A stretch of 29,730 nt of DNA, taken from assembly GCA_022600395.1 (NCBI GenBank), contig JAHZKM010000063.1:1-29730 (forward strand), given 5' to 3'. Below the pieces are notes generated by a model. It searched no databases and was not told where the DNA came from. It saw nothing but the letters and a program-made list of their open reading frames with translations. Shown here piece by piece: positions 26,083-29,730 of this stretch. Position numbers and translations under genes: made by a program. This DNA is from Pseudomonadota bacterium (lineage in GTDB: Bacteria; Pseudomonadota; Gammaproteobacteria; PS1; Pseudothioglobaceae). Each line of letters starts with the position of its first letter. The stretch's first letter is position 1.

Positions 26083-26919
26083 TTATCCTTGTATGTCGAG
26101 CGCTCTTTGATAACAATGCTTTTTGTCAATACCTGTTATCTTTGCTGCTAATTTTGCCGCTTTTGACGCGCCCATCTCAGCAAGCAAAATAGGCAATATT
26201 TTATCTAATTGCGCCTCGCCTTCAATTTTATCATCTTTAGCAATGCTAGAAATCAACACGACAAACTCGCCTTTTTGGTGTGCTTGGTCCGCCTCTAGAT
26301 AATGAATCAAATTGGGCAGAGTATCTGTCTTAATGGTTTCAAAAGATTTGGTAAGCTCTTTGGCCAAGCACACCGTCCGATCTTTTCCTAAAACGCTGTG
26401 CAAATCTTGCACACAGGCCAAAATACGCTTGGGAGATTCATAGAAAATAACCGTTTGTTCATGGTGCGCAATAGCCTGAATGGCTTTGATTCTGGCTGCT
26501 TGCTTAGTCGGCAAAAAACCAAAAAAACTAAATTGGTCACTAGCAATGCCAGAGGCGCTCATGGCACTAATCATCGCACTAGCACCTGGAATAGGTGACA
26601 CCATCACTCCAGCTTTTTTAGCTTCTCGTACCAGTACATAGCCCGGATCGCTGATCAATGGGGTGCCAGCATCGCTAATAAGTGCCATATTTTTACCCTC
26701 GAGCAACTCACCGATGATTGCTTGGGTCTTTTGCTTTTCATTGTGTTCGTGAAAAGCGCGCAAATCGGTTTGAATATCGTAATGATTGAGCAAGCGTTTA
26801 GAGTGGCGTGTATCTTCTGCCAAAATAACATCTGAATTTTTTAGAGTTTGAATTGCTCTAAAAGTGATATCATCTAAATTACCAATTGGGGTGGCGACAA
26901 TATAAAGCGTTGGAATCAT
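26083..26919 (-). CDS. rsmI: 16S rRNA 2'-O-ribose C1402 methyltransferase RsmI
   Basis: SAM-dependent tetrapyrrole-methylase-fold enzyme, 278 residues, that 2'-O-methylates C1402 of 16S rRNA. The ATG at 26919 (MIPTLYIVATPIGNLDDITF) is the family N-terminus, so an upstream TTG at 26946 is rejected. Motifs: AEDTRHSKRLL (about residue 40), ALISDAGTPLISDPGYVL (about 80), PGASAMISAMSASG (about 110) and FYESPKRI (about 155). The start codon overlaps the divergent yraN start codon by 2 bases. This matches the E. coli order rsmI (yraL) divergent from yraM-yraN-diaA-dolP. Confidence 0.96.
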   Translation of the reverse strand: MIPTLYIVATPIGNLDDITFRAIQTLKNSDVILAEDTRHSKRLLNHYDIQTDLRAFHEHNEKQKTQAIIGELLEGKNMALISDAGTPLISDPGYVLVREAKKAGVMVSPIPGASAMISAMSASGIASDQFSFFGFLPTKQAARIKAIQAIAHHEQTVIFYESPKRILACVQDLHSVLGKDRTVCLAKELTKSFETIKTDTLPNLIHYLEADQAHQKGEFVVLISSIAKDDKIEGEAQLDKILPILLAEMGASKAAKLAAKITGIDKKHCYQRALDIQG

Positions 26920-27289
26920 GTTTAGTATTAAAAGACAAGTTGGCAATCAAGCAGAGAGTATTGCGCTGAACTATCTAACTCAGCAAGGTCTAGTGCTAAT
27001 TGAACAAAATTATCTGACCAAATTTGGTGAAATAGACATTATTATGCTTGATAAAGTCGAACAAGTATTAGTTTTTGTTGAAGTTCGTTATCGAAAAGAT
27101 AAGCTATTTGGATCAGCCTCTGACACTGTTACCTCTGTCAAACAGGCAAAAATTATTCGCAGTGCGCAGCGCTACTTACAACAACACGATGAGTTTGATG
27201 AATTTATGTGTCGGTTTGATGTTGTAGGGATAGAATCTGATTTAAAATATCCTAAAATAAACTGGATTAAAGATGCGTTCGAAGGCTAA
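26918..27289 (+). CDS. yraN: UPF0102 (YraN) family nuclease-like protein
   Basis: 123-residue YraN-family protein with a predicted restriction-endonuclease-like fold. The N-terminal RQVGNQAESIALNYLTQQGL and the core FGEIDIIMLD and VFVEVRYRKD give the Glu/Asp and E-x-(K/R) pattern of the family, with Arg where many members have Lys. The molecular function is not established. It starts at 26918, sharing two bases with the rsmI start (CATG), and is followed 6 bases later by the dolP-like gene. In E. coli yraN sits between lpoA and diaA, both missing here. Confidence 0.9.
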   Translation: MFSIKRQVGNQAESIALNYLTQQGLVLIEQNYLTKFGEIDIIMLDKVEQVLVFVEVRYRKDKLFGSASDTVTSVKQAKIIRSAQRYLQQHDEFDEFMCRFDVVGIESDLKYPKINWIKDAFEG

Positions 27290-27295
27290 TTATTT

Positions 27296-28042
27296 ATGAA
27301 AAAATTACTAATTTCTGTTTTTCTAATTGTCAATTCATTTTTGTTAACAAGTTGCTTGCCAGCCATTCAAGGCGCATCAACCATTAGTACCATCATCACC
27401 ACAACAAACGACAGGCGAAGTGCGGGCGAGGTACTAGATGATCGAACCATTATGCTTAGAATGCTTGCCTGGCCAGGCCAGGATATTATGCTAGAAGACG
27501 CACATCTTAATTTTATGGTGTACAACAAAAGCCTCTTGATTACTGGCGAGGTTCCTAATAACGCCACACTTAAACATACCATTCAACAAGCAAAGATTCA
27601 AGATCCAAAAATCAAACAGGTATTTAATGAAATTACTGTTGGCCCAAATAGTGGCCTATTAAGCCGCTCTAAAGATGCAGCTATTACTGCACAAATTGAG
27701 ACGTTATTTCATGATCAAGAAGTATTTCATCCAACACTCGTTCGCGTTATGACTGAAAATCAAACGGTTTATCTCATGGGCGCTGTGACTCAGCGTGAAG
27801 CACAAAAAGCAGTAAAGGTTGCGTCTAAGGCTAAATGGGTTAAGAAAATTGTTAAACGCTTCGATTACTTAAAAACTCGCCCTGCTGCAGAAATAGAGCG
27901 TGATCGCCAAAGAGAATTAGAAGCACAGAAAAAAGCTGAGTTATTAAAAAAACAAGCAGAGCTTGATGCTAAAAAAGCAGCATTAAAACGCCAAATTCAA
28001 GAATTAAATGGTGGTACCGCCATGGAAGGCACACCTTTTTAA
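27296..28042 (+). CDS. dolP: BON-domain outer-membrane lipoprotein, DolP-like
   Basis: 248-residue lipoprotein. The signal peptide ends in the lipobox LLTSC (Cys20), with Leu at +2, consistent with outer-membrane targeting. Two BON domains follow (about residues 48-115 and 120-195), the second containing VYLMGAVTQREAQKAVKVAS. E. coli DolP (YraP, 191 residues) has two BON domains, binds anionic lipid at the division site and supports outer-membrane integrity. Here about 50 extra residues (195-242) form a charged, Ala/Lys/Glu/Leu-rich helix resembling a coiled coil. Synteny rsmI | yraN-dolP matches E. coli. The end overlaps convergent rnhB by 4 bases. Confidence 0.88.
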   Translation: MKKLLISVFLIVNSFLLTSCLPAIQGASTISTIITTTNDRRSAGEVLDDRTIMLRMLAWPGQDIMLEDAHLNFMVYNKSLLITGEVPNNATLKHTIQQAKIQDPKIKQVFNEITVGPNSGLLSRSKDAAITAQIETLFHDQEVFHPTLVRVMTENQTVYLMGAVTQREAQKAVKVASKAKWVKKIVKRFDYLKTRPAAEIERDRQRELEAQKKAELLKKQAELDAKKAALKRQIQELNGGTAMEGTPF

Positions 28043-28596
28043 CCAATTAAACGTTTAATCGGAGCAAACGACTCTCGATGTTGGCCTTGAATAACGCCAT
28101 GCTGTTTAAGGGCCGCTAAGTGTTTTTTAGTGCCGTAACCCTTATGCTGAGCAAATCCATACTGAGGATATTGCTTATCTAGCTCCAACATTTGCCGATC
28201 ACGAGTCACTTTAGCAATAATAGATGCGGCTGAAATAGCCGGCTCGCTCAGATCGCCTTTAACAATTGCCGTACAATTGTCTACATCAGGACAGCGATTA
28301 CCGTCCACTAAAACTTGGTCATATTTAAGATTAAGGCTTTCTATAGCTCGCCGCATCGCTTGCATCGTAGCTTGCAGGATATTAATTTCATCAACTTCTT
28401 TGGCGCTAGATTCACCTACCGCCCATTGGCACTGTTCAGTAATAAGGGAATATAAAGTTTCACGCTTTTTCTCGCTTAGTTTTTTAGAGTCTGTTAACTC
28501 AGGCAGTTCAAAATAATCTGGAAGCACCACGGCGCCAGCTACCACTGAGCCGACCAATGGACCGCGACCCGCTTCATCAACGCCAATAATAATCAT
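28039..28596 (-). CDS. rnhB: Ribonuclease HII
   Basis: Degrades RNA in RNA-DNA hybrids and nicks at misincorporated ribonucleotides. 185 residues, near the family's short end but complete. Catalytic motifs: GVDEAGRGPLVG (Asp-Glu pair, residues 7-8), VLVDGNRCPD (third carboxylate, about 95) and AASIIAKVTRDRQM (about 118-131, with the fourth Asp at DR). It lies after purD on the same strand but 96 bases away, with a hairpin between, so it probably has its own promoter. Confidence 0.96.
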   Translation of the reverse strand: MIIIGVDEAGRGPLVGSVVAGAVVLPDYFELPELTDSKKLSEKKRETLYSLITEQCQWAVGESSAKEVDEINILQATMQAMRRAIESLNLKYDQVLVDGNRCPDVDNCTAIVKGDLSEPAISAASIIAKVTRDRQMLELDKQYPQYGFAQHKGYGTKKHLAALKQHGVIQGQHRESFAPIKRLIG

Positions 28597-28671
28597 TTGA
28601 TTTACTTAAGTTTATTGACATCAAGACATATCAAGCTTTTCAATATCTATTTTAGACAACTGGCCATATTG

Positions 28672-28688
28672 GACGCTAACTGAGCGTC
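28672..28688. repeat. Hairpin directly after purD
   Basis: GACGCT-n5-AGCGTC is a perfect 6-bp inverted repeat 5 bases after the purD stop. It lacks a T-tract on either strand, so it may protect the 3' end or act in rho-dependent termination rather than being an intrinsic terminator. Confidence 0.45.
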
Positions 28689-28692
28689 AGCT

Positions 28693-29730
28693 TTATAGCG
28701 CTTTAAAACCAATATCTGTTCGATAATAGGCGCTCGGCCAATCAATCTTATCAAGTAGCCTATAGGCATTGTCTTGTGCTTGTTTAGTGTCGGTACCCAA
28801 GGCAGTTGCACACAAAACTCGCCCGCCGCTAGTGACTACTTCATTACCCTTCATTTTAGTACCTGCATGGAATACTTTAGCGTCGCTACTATCGCTTGGC
28901 AATCCAATTACTTCACCAGATGGGTAAGCATCAGGGTAGCCATTAGCTGCTAGTACAACACCCATTGCTGAGCGTTCGTCCCACTGAATATCCGCTTTAT
29001 CTAGATCACCATTGGTAGCCAACAAACACAATTCTGCTAAATTAGATTGAAGGCGCATCATAATCGGCTGTGTTTCAGGATCGCCAAAACGACAGTTATA
29101 TTCTAGAACTTTAGAATTCCCCTGCTTATCGATCATTAAACCTGCGTATAAAAATCCTGTGTAGGTATTACCCTCAGCTGACATGCCGGAAACCGTTGGG
29201 CGAATAACACTATCCATCACATTTTGAAATATTTCGTCTGTCACAATTGGCGCTGGAGAGTATGCGCCCATTCCGCCCGTATTCGGACCTTTGTCGCCAT
29301 TATCACGCGCCTTATGATCTTGTGAGGTGGCCATTGGCAAGATATTTTCACCATCAACCATTACAATAAAACTTGCTTCTTCTCCAACTAAAAACTCTTC
29401 AATCACCACACGCGAGCCCGCTTCACCAAAACGATTACCTTCTAGCATATCATTAATAGCGGCAACCGCTTCTGTTTCAGTATTAGCAATAATAACACCC
29501 TTTCCTGCGGCCAAACCATCTGCCTTAATAACAATCGGAGTGCCTTTTTCTTGCACGTAGGCAACAGCAGGCTCAACTTCGCTGAAGACATCATAATAAG
29601 CTGTTGGTATATGATTTCTTTGTAAAAAATCTTTGCAAAATGCCTTAGATCCTTCAAGCTGTGAGGCCGCTTTAGTTGGGCCAAAAATAGCTAAACCTTG
29701 CTCTTGAAAGCGATCTACAACGCCAATCAC
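28693..29730 (-). CDS. purD: Phosphoribosylamine-glycine ligase (5' end beyond window)
   Basis: ATP-grasp enzyme joining glycine to phosphoribosylamine in purine synthesis. 345 codons are present to a TAA at 28693. The frame is open to the window edge. The GTG at the edge is an internal Val, because the usual N-terminal domain of about 85 residues (GSGGREHA region) is missing, and the family is about 420-430 residues long. Visible segments: GPTKAASQLEGSKAF (start of the ATP-grasp domain), VIKADGLAAGKGVIIA (phosphate-binding loop), GPNTGGMGAYSPAP, and VLEYNCRFGDPETQ. The C-terminal GFKAL is a normal end. Confidence 0.97.
   Translation of the reverse strand: MIGVVDRFQEQGLAIFGPTKAASQLEGSKAFCKDFLQRNHIPTAYYDVFSEVEPAVAYVQEKGTPIVIKADGLAAGKGVIIANTETEAVAAINDMLEGNRFGEAGSRVVIEEFLVGEEASFIVMVDGENILPMATSQDHKARDNGDKGPNTGGMGAYSPAPIVTDEIFQNVMDSVIRPTVSGMSAEGNTYTGFLYAGLMIDKQGNSKVLEYNCRFGDPETQPIMMRLQSNLAELCLLATNGDLDKADIQWDERSAMGVVLAANGYPDAYPSGEVIGLPSDSSDAKVFHAGTKMKGNEVVTSGGRVLCATALGTDTKQAQDNAYRLLDKIDWPSAYYRTDIGFKAL

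Noticed and set aside
26920..26946. Longer rsmI start at a TTG
   Set aside because: MIPTLYIVATPIGNL is the normal family start; the extra nine residues are the antisense of yraN.
28615..28624. TTGACATCAA, reminiscent of an FNR box upstream of rnhB
   Set aside because: The half sites are too close; the four-base spacer of an FNR site is missing.
1..29730. CRISPR arrays, insertion sequences, toxin-antitoxin, phage or restriction systems
   Set aside because: No repeat-spacer arrays, transposase-like frames or terminal repeats, and no accessory module genes are seen. All sizeable frames are core genes or their shadows.

Overview
This window is an AT-rich, gene-dense stretch of a gammaproteobacterial chromosome. 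Gene content and order suggest a chemoautotrophic, probably sulfur-oxidising gammaproteobacterium of the SUP05/Thioglobus/vesicomyid-symbiont kind. The main clue is a compact tkt-gap-(DUF302)-pgk-pyk-fba cluster, the arrangement expected for Calvin-cycle/triose-phosphate genes. An oxygen-responsive ccoG-fixH pair and an rsmI | yraN-dolP neighbourhood reminiscent of E. coli support a gammaproteobacterium. The genus is inferred from memory of families, not from a search. RuBisCO and phosphoribulokinase are not in the window. I see no transposon, integrase, phage module, CRISPR array or toxin-antitoxin system; this is core genome.

Layout. (1) 1-4320, minus strand: argS (3' end cut by the window edge) downstream of polA. 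(2) 4393-5112, plus: a lone znuC with a possible Zur operator in front. (3) 5128-6998, minus: ccoG-fixH, with a class II FNR-type promoter between it and divergent dapD. (4) 7151-8012, plus: dapD and a strong bidirectional terminator. (5) 8034-14085, minus: a tight operon mnmG-rsmG-AsmA-like-tatD-rluC-ubiA, many genes overlapping by 1-4 bases, followed by one or two tiny membrane-protein reading frames. (6) 14154-21382, minus: the carbon-metabolism cluster tkt, gap, DUF302, pgk, pyk, fba. It has a terminator between tkt and gap, palindromic elements in the tkt and gap promoters, and a terminator after fba. (7) 21562-23354, plus: nhaA and an unknown small secreted protein. (8) 23508-24981, minus: tRNA-Met and a STAS-less SulP transporter. 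(9) 25177-28042: coaE (plus), a thioredoxin-fold [2Fe-2S] ferredoxin and rsmI (both minus), then yraN and a dolP-like lipoprotein (plus). (10) 28039-29730, minus: rnhB and purD (5' end cut by the window edge).

How they work together. The tkt-fba block supplies reversible triose/pentose phosphate reactions usable for CO2 fixation and glycolysis, with pyruvate kinase as the exit to pyruvate. SulP could import bicarbonate or sulfate, NhaA handles sodium/proton balance, and CcoG/FixH supports a high-affinity cbb3 oxidase whose structural genes lie elsewhere. The rest is housekeeping: DNA replication and repair, tRNA and rRNA modification, ubiquinone and CoA synthesis, lysine/peptidoglycan precursor synthesis, purine synthesis and outer-membrane maintenance. 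The least explained items are the small reading frames at 8034-8261, the DUF302 gene inside the carbon cluster, the coiled-coil tail on the DolP-like lipoprotein, and the 109-residue secreted protein.
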